From JAEUIG01 sp046349775 (GTDB lineage Bacteria; Planctomycetota; Planctomycetia; Planctomycetales; Planctomycetaceae), in contig JAXMBS010000022.1 of the NCBI GenBank assembly GCA_046349775.1, forward strand, positions 11,797-75,796: DNA of 64,000 bases, given 5' to 3'. The number at the start of each line of letters is the position of its first letter. The stretch's first letter is position 1. Below are positions 53,493 to 62,773 of this stretch, one piece after another. The notes under the pieces were generated by a model, which made no database searches, was not told the DNA's origin, and saw only the letters and a program-made list of their open reading frames with translations. Position numbers and translations under genes: made by a program.

Positions 53493-53579
53493 GTGCGAAC
53501 AGTACGAAAAGTTCGAAAAGTGCACAGAGTCCGATGCCTTCACTATTCGCACTGTTCGTACTCTTCATACTCTTCGCAC
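53493..53579. repeat. Inverted pair of 9-bp-period repeat tracts
   Basis: Plus strand 53493-53528: GTGCGAACA, GTACGAAAA, GTTCGAAAA, GTGCACAGA. Minus strand from 53579 to 53544: GTGCGAAGA, GTATGAAGA, GTACGAACA, GTGCGAATA. Both tracts follow the GTnCGAAnA unit seen at 10833-10868. The two face each other across about 15 bases and fill the gap between two minus-strand genes, ending one base before a stop codon. Confidence 0.72.
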
Positions 53580-56046
53580 CTACTTGTCCGCCACTGTGTA
53601 GAGCTCAAACGCCCGCACCAGCGAAACGCGCTCGCCATCGATTATCGCCAGCGATCGCAATTCCGGCGCCCAGCGCTCGATTTCCTGCTGCTTCCCGGGC
53701 GAGAGCGCTGAAGAGTCGGCCGACGCTTCCTGGGGAGGCAGGTGCACCGGATTGAGCACGCCAATTTCAACCAGCTTCTGCAGCGTCCGGGGGGAGATGA
53801 AATCGGTATACGTATATGACCCCGGCTCGCGGTATCGCAGGATTTCGAGCCAGTTGACGAACACGTGCGTGATGCCCTCCGACCGCAGCTTCGCGACGAT
53901 CTCGTCGCGCGACTTCAGCGGGATGTCGGCTTTGTGCAGCGACAGCGGGTCGTCGGTCGCCCAGGCCTGCAGCAGCTCAAAGTCGAACACGGTGTTGTAG
54001 CGCAGCGGAAACTTGGCATCGAAGACGGCCGCCTCGCCGACCATCAGCACTTTTGCGCCCTGGGGAAGGCGTGCATCGAGCAGCGCGATACTGGGCGTCT
54101 GTCGCATCGCAGTCAGCCGGGCCGCCGTCTCGTCCAGGAGGTAGGCATTGAAGCCCGACTGTCCCGACGTCGCCATCGTGAGATTGTAGGCCGTGGCCAG
54201 GATCGCGAGGCACGCGAACACCAGGGCGCTGCCGAGAGCGATCGGACGGCGTCCTGCCTCAAGCAAGCGTGCGATCGCGTCCACGAGGGTTGCGCCGCCG
54301 AGCCCGGCCAGCGCACAGACGATCGGCAGCATCGGCAGCCAGAATCGATCGATCCGATGGGTCAATCCCCACCAGGTCAGGAACAGCCAGGCGGCGTACG
54401 CGGTCAGGCACAGCACGAGAAAACGCGGTGCGACGGCAGGGTGAGGCTCCTGCCGAACCGCACCGCGCATCGCGTCGTCATCCTCGAGTGATCGCCGTCG
54501 GGACCAGACGGTGACCAGCACCAGCGGAGCGAGTGCAAACACGAATGGACTTTGCCAGACGCTGTTGACGGCGACATCCTCGGCGTGCTTCCGCAGATCC
54601 GCTGGAATGCCGCCAGGGTTGTGCCAATCGAGATCGCCCTTGTGCCCGTTCCTCCATTTGTCATTCAGTTCCGGGGTCCAGTCGCGGCCTCCGAAAATCG
54701 TATAAGCCAGCGGATAGACAGGATTGCCGGTCTCAATCACGTTCTTCAGCGCCCAGGGTCCGAACGTGATCGCAACTCCGAGACTGAATACGGCCGCCGC
54801 GGACAACATTGGCCGCACGTTCGCTCCCGCCCCGCCTCTCGCCGAAATTGAGCCGGCATGGGGGTCAGCCGTCCCAACGTCGCTGTGACCGCGCCAGGTC
54901 TTGCCCAGCACCGTCCAGACAACAGCCAGCCCGATTGGCACCGTCACAGTCACCAACCCGGGGTACTTGCATCCCATGTCGCTGCCGGCGAGCACGCCAC
55001 ACAAGAGCAATCGTCGATGCCACGCCCCATCCAATGCGGACTGCGACAGGTTCAGATATGCCAGGAAGGTCGCCGCCAGGAAGAAAGTCCATCCACCTTC
55101 GGCATAGGCAATCGTCGAGATCCGGTAGACCCACGGCGTCGTCAGAAACACTCCGGCCCCGATCCATCCGGCGGTCGTGTTCGCCGGCCGGCAGATCGCA
55201 AAAATCGCGATCGCCGTCAGCGGGGCGAACGCCATCAGGACGACCTGGCCGATCAGAGCGCCGCGATACCAGTCCCCCCGCAGCACCATGCCCCACAGCG
55301 ACAGCATTTCCGTGAGGAACGGAAAGCTTGTGTAGACGTTGTGCGGCAGAAACGCGATCCGCCCGGCTTGCCACCATTCTTTGGGCCCCTGCAGGTGGTA
55401 CTCCTTTACGTCGAAATCGGTCGTCGGGAGCATCGCTCCCAGCAGCATTGCGAGCAGAAACGGCGAGACAGGCACGCTGATTGCCCACTGGCAGTTACCG
55501 GGCCTTCGGGAACCGTCGCTCGGCGAGTGCGACGGGAGCCGTCTTTCGGGGTAGCTCTGCCGTTCGGCGCTCCCGACGCCGCAGCAGCCATTCACGGCCG
55601 ACGACTGCTGTCATCAGGACGACGAACACCGATCGCCACAGGATTCCCGCGAGGCCCAGCCCCAGCGTGACGAGCGTCCAGAACGAAATCCCCAGACCGA
55701 ATGCGAACACGATCCGCTCAGCGCGCGCCGGCGGATCGATCTTCAACCAGCGCAGGCAGAGTTGCCCCGCACTCCACGACGCGAGCAGCATCGTCCCGGC
55801 GACGAGCAGCAGGTCGATCCGTTGCGGAAAAAATCGCCAGCCGGAATTTCGCGACTGTTCTCCCGGCGCCGCGAAGACGTTGTCCAGCAGCAGCCAGCCG
55901 GAATCGGCCATCACGTCGATCCGCTGCAGATCGATGTCGCTCGTAACCTGCTGCGAGAAAAAGTGCCCGCCGAACGCCAGCAGCCATGCGAGCGCGACAA
56001 TCAACAGCACGATGTCGCGCGATCGGGGCTGTTGGGGAGCGGTCAT
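53580..56046 (-). CDS. Membrane glycosyltransferase-like protein (GT39/PMT type), frameshifted once
   Basis: About 820 residues once two frames are joined near 55500. The N-terminal part (56046-55495) has helices IVLLIVALAWLLAFGGHFFS, IDLLLVAGTMLLASWSAGQL and FWTLVTLGLGLAGILWRSVF. The main part (to 53580) has at least eight more helices and the acidic first-loop motif TTDFDVKEYHLQGPKEWWQA. YTSFPFLTEMLSLWGMVLRG, STIAYAEGGWTFFLAA and SGSDMGCKYPGL-like segments fit lipid-linked sugar transferases that glycosylate envelope molecules. The soluble C-terminus (about 170 residues) begins TPSIALLDARLPQGAKVLMV. ATG 56046. Confidence 0.78.
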
Positions 56047-56121
56047 AAGGAGTTGTCAGGCTGGTGGCTCGTGTCCGGTGGTCTGGTACACAAGACGGCC
56101 AGACACCGCCTCCACAAACAC

Positions 56122-56556
56122 CTATGCCTCGACCTCGGCATTGCAGTCAAGGCTGGCGCAGATGGCGTCGAAGATTTCGCGCGCGGCCGGTTCATCGAAC
56201 CCGGCCTGGAACAGGATGAACACGGTGTATTGGCCGGTGCGAAAGGCTCGCAGCCAGGCGACGTTGAGCAGTTCGAGGCAGTAGAAGTCCACGTCGAAGC
56301 CGCGCGCGGGGCGGCCGGCGAGCGTACATTCGACTGCTTCCGAGTCGACGTCTTCGTAGGTTTCATCGAATGCCGCCACGGCCGACTTAAGCACCGTGGC
56401 AACGGCCGGACGATCCGGCATCAGCACGAACTGGCAGAACGCCGTGCCCGTGCTGCTCACCGTGATCGACAGCCCGTCGGCGGTCTGTTCTTCGGTGAGC
56501 TCCCAGTCGGACGGGTATGCGAACTGCAGTCCGTCCGTGTGATACATCGTCTGCAT
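56122..56556 (-). CDS. Hypothetical protein
   Basis: 144 residues from ATG 56556 (MQTMYHTDGLQFAYPSDWEL). The sequence HTDGLQFAYPSDWELTEEQT, then LSITVSSTGTAFCQFVLMPD and LLNVAWLRAFRTGQYTVFIL suggests a beta-rich, PsbP/lipocalin-like small protein of the kind that opens with '(F)xYP..W....'. No signal peptide. The C-terminus EIFDAICASLDCNAEVEA is typical of that group. Function unknown. It is divergent from the gene at 56769 and upstream of the glycosyltransferase on the same strand. Confidence 0.65.
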   Translation of the reverse strand: MQTMYHTDGLQFAYPSDWELTEEQTADGLSITVSSTGTAFCQFVLMPDRPAVATVLKSAVAAFDETYEDVDSEAVECTLAGRPARGFDVDFYCLELLNVAWLRAFRTGQYTVFILFQAGFDEPAAREIFDAICASLDCNAEVEA

Positions 56557-56768
56557 GAGGAGATTCTGCGGGATTCGTGAAACGTGCCTGAATCGTCCCG
56601 GACAATTCTCAAAGGGTCGTTTTCGAGTGCGGACGGCTAGTTCCACTGTCCGGGACACGGCGACGCTGCCTGTTCATTGCATGATGGTAGCGATGGCCGA
56701 GAGTGTTCGGGTATACTGGCGACATCACATCTCTCACAAGCGGTCCAACTCAAATCCGGGGAACACCC

Positions 56769-57140
56769 ATGGCATCCAATCGAGCGGCCGAGGTCGCGGA
56801 AGTGTTGTGGGAGTTGAAGCGGGCGGCAAAGCTGGCGACGCTGAGCGCGATCGCCGCGCGGGCGGGATTCAACCCCGGGGCCGATGGGAAAGCCGTCCGC
56901 AAATGCCTGGACACGATCCGCAAGGAGTGGCCGCACCTGGAATGGTGGCGGGCCATCGAGGACGATGGCACCGTGGCCGGCAAGGGGGACCACATCGAAC
57001 CGCTGCGGGCCCTGGGGATTGAATTCGCCGACGAGCGGAAGGGGTTCGTCTCGCTGCTCGTCGCCGAAGAGCTGATGATGGTGTGGGACGCGGATGAGGA
57101 CGTGGCAGAGCCGATCGCCGCGGCGCAGCCCGAAGAGTGA
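56769..57140 (+). CDS. Small winged-helix-like hypothetical protein
   Basis: 123 residues from ATG 56769 (MASNRAAEVAEVLWELKRAA). KLATLSAIAARAGFNPGADG, KAVRKCLDTIRKEWPHLEWW and RAIEDDGTVAGKGDH look like a winged helix. The arrangement recalls the C-terminal DNA-binding part of alkylguanine transferases and alkyltransferase-like proteins, but there is no PCHR active site; EWWRAI sits near that place. I treat the relation as speculation. A TATACT element at about 56720 may be a -10 box. Confidence 0.6.
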   Translation: MASNRAAEVAEVLWELKRAAKLATLSAIAARAGFNPGADGKAVRKCLDTIRKEWPHLEWWRAIEDDGTVAGKGDHIEPLRALGIEFADERKGFVSLLVAEELMMVWDADEDVAEPIAAAQPEE

Positions 57141-57158
57141 GGATCGGGCGGCGTCTGT

Positions 57159-58153
57159 GTCACTTTGGCTTCTTGATTGCCCGGCGGTCTTTGCCAACTC
57201 GCCTGCGGCTTCCGGGCCGTGGATCCACTCCCAGTGTTTGTGATCGGGTCCGACGGCGACGCTGACGTCTGGAAGTTGCGCGATCAGTTGTTCGGCCCCC
57301 GGCTTGCGACACGGGTACCGACGACTGACACCCATCTGAGTTGCTTCAACTGATTGAGCTGCAGAAGTCCCTGGTCGGTCACTTGCGTGTCATTGAGACA
57401 CAGATCCTTGAGCCGCCACCGCCTTCTGGAGCGGGGCAAGGCCCGCGTCATTCAGCCGTGTGACCTGTGCGCGAAGTCCTCCAGTGCGCCGAGATCAATC
57501 CGATCGAGCCCGCGGTTGATGCTGGTGCCCGCCAAATTCAACTGTTTCAGCCGACATTCCTTGGGAAGGTATTTCAAACCCTCTCCAGTAAAGCCGGACG
57601 ATTCACGGATCCACAGACATTGCAGCTTCGGCATCCCAGATAGACAGTGAAGCCCTTCGTCATCAAATTCCGACCCGATGATCCACAGGTTTTCCAACTG
57701 TCGTAGCGATGAGAGCTGGTGAAGGCCTTTGTTTGTGATTTTCGAGCTGCACAAAGTCAGTATTTTCAGTCGTTCCTGCTTGCCGACAATCTCGAGATCG
57801 GAATCGGTTACATCGCCGAAATCCAGCAGCAGTCTACGAAGCTCCGGTGCATCCACGAGATAGCCGAGATCAATGGGAGCGACGTTGCCCTCCCGGCTGC
57901 CGTAATAAATCAACGAGACGCGAGTCTCGAAGATCGGCTTAATTGACGGGACGTAATCCAACATGGAGCCAAGCCATTCCGGCCCGGTGAACTCGCACGA
58001 CACCCCGGCCCCTTGCAGCCGCGCCGCGTCGATGACGCGCTGCTTCCGGCTGCGACTGCCGATCGCGTCCAGAGCCGTGAACAGGGTGAGAGCCGCCATC
58101 GCAAACGCGAACCACCAGCGATAGCGACGGAGACCCGAGCCATACGGCGGCAT
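57159..58153 (-). CDS. Leucine-rich-repeat protein, frameshifted near 3' end
   Basis: Begins at ATG 58153 (MPPYGSGLRRYRWWFAFAMA) with a membrane anchor FAFAMAALTLFTALDAI. LRR units follow: LRRLLLDFGDVTDSDLEIVG, LKILTLCSSKITNKGLHQLS, LENLWIIGSEFDDEGLHCLS, LQCLWIRESSGFTGEGLKYL. After about 57470 the repeats continue in other frames: LKDLCLNDTQVTDQGLLQLN, QLKQLRWVSVVGTRV, and the closing AEQLIAQLPDVSVAVGPDHK. At least two indels separate them. The unit pattern L..L.L..T.(V/I)TD.GL..L is the form common in planctomycetes. No enzymatic domain. Confidence 0.75.
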
Positions 58154-58418
58154 AGTCAATTGAACCCTGGAATTGGGGTCCGGTCGTCCGTGCGTTCTCA
58201 ATCTGCCGACAGCCACTGCCGTCGTCACCACGCATGAATTGACCGGGTCACCCGACAAAGGGTACGTCCTATCATATCCGCGGAATCGCCGCCTGCGGCC
58301 GTCAGTCCGTGCCTGGGCACACCGGTCTTGTGACGGTCTCCCAAATCTGCCACGATCCCGCCCCGCGCGGCCGGCGCCGGCCGCCGCTTCACAGTCCCGC
58401 CGCGGAAGGGGAATCGCC

Positions 58419-59288
58419 GTGCCGATCGCGAATGGACTGCCATCGCGACGGCGTTCGGCACTCCCGGGGCTGCTGCTGATCTGCTCCGTCGCGGCGTGCG
58501 GCTGCATGCTGTTTCGCGGACAGGACGCCGCACTACGGTTGCCGTCGCAGCACACCGTTCGCCGCGGCATGCTCCAGATTCGCTCCGATTCGGACCTCGA
58601 AGCGAACGACCCGCGGATTACCGAACTCCAGTCACTGCGCGAAGAGGTTCGCGACCTCCTCAAGTTGCCCGATCAGCGGCGACCGGTCGTCGTCTATCTG
58701 TTCCAGAATGAGGACCGGTACTCGAAGTACATGCAGCAGCGATACCCGAAGCTGCCGGCACGGCGGGCGTTCTTCATTGGCACCCCGGCCGAACTGGCCG
58801 TGTACGCCTACTGGGGCGAACAGGTGCGCGAAGACCTGCGGCACGAGTACACCCACGGCCTGCTGCACTCGACATTGAAGCACGTCCCGCTGTGGCTCGA
58901 TGAAGGCTTGGCCGAGTACTTCGAGGTCGCCCCCGAGACTCCGGACCGAATCAACCGGGACCATGCCGGGGGCCTCGCGGAGATGCTCGCGCATGGCTGG
59001 CGGCCGGACCTGCCCAGACTGGAGCGGTTGGACGACGTCTCCGAGATGCAGCGTGCCGATTACCAGGAAGCGTGGGCGTGGATCCATTTCCTGCTCCACG
59101 AATCGGACGCCTCGCGCGACGTGTTGCTGAGCTATCTGGTCGAGTTGCAGTCGCCGGTCGCGCCACCGCTGTTTGCCAGGCGGCTGGAGGCGGAGATGCC
59201 GCAAGCGGCGGAGCGGCTGGCGGGGTACATCTCGACGTCGCTGGCCTCGGACGTGGGACGTGCGACGGTGTCCACCGCGGGACCGTAG
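58419..59288 (+). CDS. DUF1570 lipoprotein metallopeptidase (gluzincin-like)
   Basis: 289 residues from a GTG at 58419 preceded by GGAAGGGG. The N-terminus LPGLLLICSVAACGCMLF is a lipoprotein signal with Cys after SVAA or the next CGC. The catalytic motif is RHEYTHGLLHS (HEYTH, His142 and His146) with the distal LDEGLAEYFE (Glu162/Glu166), the DUF1570 arrangement. The upstream block VVVYLFQNEDRYSKYMQQRY and the final SDASRDVLLSYLVELQSP are typical. Probable surface-anchored peptidase; substrate unknown. A 5' frame extending to 58173 is rejected. Confidence 0.85.
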   Translation: MPIANGLPSRRRSALPGLLLICSVAACGCMLFRGQDAALRLPSQHTVRRGMLQIRSDSDLEANDPRITELQSLREEVRDLLKLPDQRRPVVVYLFQNEDRYSKYMQQRYPKLPARRAFFIGTPAELAVYAYWGEQVREDLRHEYTHGLLHSTLKHVPLWLDEGLAEYFEVAPETPDRINRDHAGGLAEMLAHGWRPDLPRLERLDDVSEMQRADYQEAWAWIHFLLHESDASRDVLLSYLVELQSPVAPPLFARRLEAEMPQAAERLAGYISTSLASDVGRATVSTAGP

Positions 59289-59362
59289 ACGGCGCCGCGC
59301 GTTACGCCCTTCCGGACCAGCCGGCTGGCCATCGTCCCGGAAACACTGAGCGCGAGTGCGAC

Positions 59363-61638
59363 TCAGAAGTCAAACAGACCGCCGCTCCGGCCGAGTCGTA
59401 TTCGGGCCGGAGGCTGCGGCGAAGAGGCGGGCACATCAGCGGAGTCGTCGTCAGCGCTGTTCGTCGGGGCAGCACCGCTGCTGACCGGGCTGACCGGCGG
59501 ACGGCGATCGAGCTTGGGCGAGATGGACCGGTCCCAAATGGCGCGGCTGACGGCGGGAGTCGCCGACTCTGACGGAGTCTGCGTGCTGTCGGGCGACGTC
59601 GGTTGATCAGTCTGGGCGGGCGGAGCCGGTACGGGCGCGTTGTCGATGGCCGGCGGCGGATCGCAGGGACGGTCGGGGACCGGCTGCGGCGTGCCGCTTT
59701 TGCGGGCGGCGTCCTCACCGTGGTATAGAGCACCGAGTGCCCGGCCGGGGCGTCGACGGCGAATTCCGGCGGGTCAGCATAGAGCAGGTGTGCGGGGAGC
59801 GCGTGACTGCGGGCCTGTGCATGCCGTCCAGCCTCGTAGTAGGCGTCTGGCGACCACGGCCCTTCGCTGAGTGAGATGCTGTTGTAGTCGAGGATTGTCC
59901 CCTTGCGCAACTGGAGCGCCGCAAGAGACTTCATGTAGGCGACAACATTCTGATAGAAGGCGAGTTCTGCCTCAGCGCGGCGCTGATAGGCACGGAGGAT
60001 CACGTCGACGGTGTCTTCGGTCAGGACGCGCGGCTGCAGGCCTTGCACGTTCTCTTCGGCCGCCATGTAGGCCTGGTAGCCGGACTGCATCGTCGCATAG
60101 GCCCGCGCCAACTCCTGGAACGAGGCGGCCAGTTCGTGGCCGACCTCCAGCTCTGCCAGCGAGAGCGCCTTCTGCGCTTTGATGAGTCGCAATTCGTAGT
60201 TTCGCACCTGGGCATGGGCCGAACGGAGACCGATCGGCAGGTTGGCCTGGAAGCCCAGGCTCCATCCCGTCTGATTATTCGCCATCAGGGTCTGTCCGTA
60301 GCTGTTAACGGCCGGACCGTTGTAACGGAGCAGATCGTTGCCGAACGCGTTGACCTGATAGCCGCCGACGAAGTCGAAACGCGGCATGGTGAGGTCGCGG
60401 GCGGCGGCGAGCTGGAGATCGAGGCTCTTGATGTTCCACTTCTGGCGGCGAAGGTCGACGCGTCGCCCGAGTGCTTCAGTGAGGGAGGAGTACCAGTCCG
60501 GGATGAGTTCGGCGGAGACCGGCTGGTCGACGGGACGAATGACGGCGCCGTCGTTCACCGGCATGCCGAGTAATCGGCGGAATCGAGTTTCGGTGGTGTA
60601 CAGGTTCGACTGCGAGGTTTCCGTTGCCGCTTCGGCAATGTAGAGCGCGCTGCGGGCCTGCGCTTCGTCGGCGGCGATGAGCACCTCTCCGGCCTGTTTC
60701 TCCGTCAGCCGCCAGGTGTCCATCGCGGCATTGCGGGCGACGGTGGCCGTGTCAAAGTTCCGATAGGCCAGATACAGGTCCCAGTACGCGTTTTCCACGT
60801 CGTACATCAGGATGTGAACGGACTGCTCGAAATCGCACAGCGAGAGGTCGTTGTTGATGCGCGCGACCAGAACGCCTTGCGACACGCCGGTGATGCCGCC
60901 GAAGCTCTTGGCGATCGGGCCGGCGGTGCGCGTGTACTGAGTGCCGGCACCGGCCAGCAACGGTTGCTGATAGAACAGGGCCACGTTGCCGCTGTAGACC
61001 GAGTCGAAGAAGTCCGTCGGAATGTTCTGCCCGAGGTAGTTGATGTTGTTGCTCAGTGTCACGGCCCCGCCGTTGGCAAAGAACTTCTGCAACTGGGTCG
61101 AATAGGCCGCCGTTTCCTGAGCAGTTGTCGGCAGACCGGCGACGTTGCGGATCGTCTCGTTGCGACCCCACACCAGGCTGGAGGTGAGGTTGGCATCGAA
61201 GTCCGCGAGGGCGGCCTCAACGCCGCGGCCGCCGAACAATACCCCGGACTCCTGGATCGCCGGGTCATAGACGCTGGCAACGAAGTTCGGCGAGTTCAGC
61301 AGTTGGTTGGCTGGTGACAGGAAATCCGCATTCCGGCGGATGATGTCGCTGTTCTGGAGGGCGATCTGAATCGCCTCGGCCAGCGTCATGTCACGGATTT
61401 CGGTCCGCTCGCGGTCGCGAATCGTGCGGGGAGGGATGGAAGAGGTCAGTGCTTCCGGCGGGTTGTCCGCGACGAGCGGGTAGTCGATCTCGGTCGCCTG
61501 CGCGCGGTAATAGCGATTGTCCCCTTCGCCGATGTAGCGAATGGCAGGTTGTCGTCCAGCACAACCGATTGCGGCCATGGCGGTTGCGACCCACGCACCC
61601 GACCGCCACAGTTTCCGCAATTGCGTCCGCCCCAGCAT
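59363..61638 (-). CDS. TolC-family outer-membrane efflux protein, 3' end frameshifted
   Basis: Begins at ATG 61638 (MLGRTQLRKLWRSGAWVATA) with a signal ending ATAMAAIGCAGRQ, lipoprotein-like. The body has the TolC alpha-barrel repeat layout: MTLAEAIQIALQNSDIIRRN, WGRNETIRNVAGLPT, LMYDVENAYWDLYLAYRNFD, AQARSALYIAEAATETSQSN and YKAYMAAEENVQGL-like helices, and GWSLGFQANLPIGLRSAHAQ as the mid-barrel motif. From about 59720 the frame as read turns Arg/Ser-rich and runs to 59302. The neighbouring frame gives a Pro-rich tail (PQPVPDRPCDPPPAIDNAPV ... RLGRSGGLFDF) with a TGA at 59363-59365. A one-base error near 59720 explains it. It should form the outer-membrane channel for a pump encoded elsewhere. 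Confidence 0.85.
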
Positions 61639-61897
61639 GTGCCACCCCCTGAAACCAGTGTCGCCCGTGATCGCGCAGGCTCGCCCACACGGATCGAATA
61701 ACCGGTATCGTTGGTATCGGCGGAATAAACGGCACAAGTTGACAGAATCGACTGGCCGAACGGAGTGAACTGCCAGGCAAGAGAGTTAACTGCCAGCCGC
61801 ACAGCAAGTTGCAGCAGTTCTCAACCTGTCGAACCGGCGCGTGGCAGCGCCTCGGCACGATGCCTGCAATCTCCGCTCGAGCCGACAGGCAAGGCGG

Positions 61898-62398
61898 TCA
61901 GTCTTCGCCGCTGGATTCCGCAACGGCGTAGCGCGCGTCGGCATTGAGCGGCGGCGTGGACTCGATGAGCCGTCGCAGCAGCACTTCGTTGACCCGTCCG
62001 CGAAAGCGGAGCTTGCCATCGATCTCGACCACTGGCACGCAGGTATCGAAGCGTCGGCGGAGTTCGGGATCGCCGTCGATGTCCACCTCGGCAACCGGCG
62101 GCAGCCACGTCTGGTAGAGTCCCAGCAGTTCTGAAGCCTCCTCGCACAGACCACAGTCCGTTCGCGTGTACAGCAGCAACGACTGAAACCTCTGGCCGGC
62201 GCGTGACGGCAGCCACGCGGTGCGCGGGTGACTGCCGCGCCAAGTCAGCCACGCTCCCACCAACAACAGCAGGAGCGATCCCAGAAGCAGCACCGCGGGC
62301 GAATGGAGCCAGATTCGCGCGAGGCCCCACGGCGCGCGGGCCGCGGCGCCGACCAGGACCAGCGCGATACCGGCAATCCCAATCAGGAGCAGGACCAT
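61898..62398 (-). CDS. Membrane-anchored glutaredoxin-like protein
   Basis: 166 residues from ATG 62398 (MVLLLIGIAGIALVLVGAAA). Two N-terminal helices (LLLIGIAGIALVLVGAA and VLLLGSLLLLLVGAWLTWRG) precede a thioredoxin-fold domain. It has YTRTDCGLCEEASELLGLYQ (C-x-x-C), AEVDIDGDPELRRRFDTCVP with cis-Pro VPVVEIDGKLRFRG, matching DUF836/glutaredoxin-like proteins. It could recycle a thiol or assist redox maturation. An in-frame ATG at 62476 would add 26 residues without a better ribosome site. Divergent from the kinase at 62774. Confidence 0.8.
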   Translation of the reverse strand: MVLLLIGIAGIALVLVGAAARAPWGLARIWLHSPAVLLLGSLLLLLVGAWLTWRGSHPRTAWLPSRAGQRFQSLLLYTRTDCGLCEEASELLGLYQTWLPPVAEVDIDGDPELRRRFDTCVPVVEIDGKLRFRGRVNEVLLRRLIESTPPLNADARYAVAESSGED

Positions 62399-62773
62399 GG
62401 CGAGTCCATCCGGCGAGCGCCGCGATTCGCCGGCAACAGGAGATCCGGCTGCGCCGTGGGAGCAGGAACTTGTCATCGTGCGGGGTGCAGTTTCTGCGAA
62501 TCGCATCCGTTGACCCGCGCCGTATGCAGCGCGGGGCTTTCAGTGCTCGGGCCGTTTGAACTGTCCGGGACGCTGTCTGCCGACAGCCGCCCTGGCAACG
62601 AAGGGGTGGAAGCCGACTGTCGCGCCTGATATCGTAGGCTTTTTATCGTCGATCGTCGCGGGCGCTGTGCGCTGCGGGATTGACTCGGTCCATACTCCCA
62701 TCGTGCGGCGGGGCGTCGGCCAAGACCCCCGGAGCCGTCAGCCTGCGTCTTCGGTGGCGCCAGCCGAGTTTCG
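62399..62773. other. Divergent intergenic region, no gene seen
   Basis: About 375 bases between the glutaredoxin-like gene and the kinase. An AT-rich stretch (TATCGTAGGCTTTTTATCG) at 62629-62647 may belong to a promoter. I see no hairpin or operator to defend. Confidence 0.45.
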
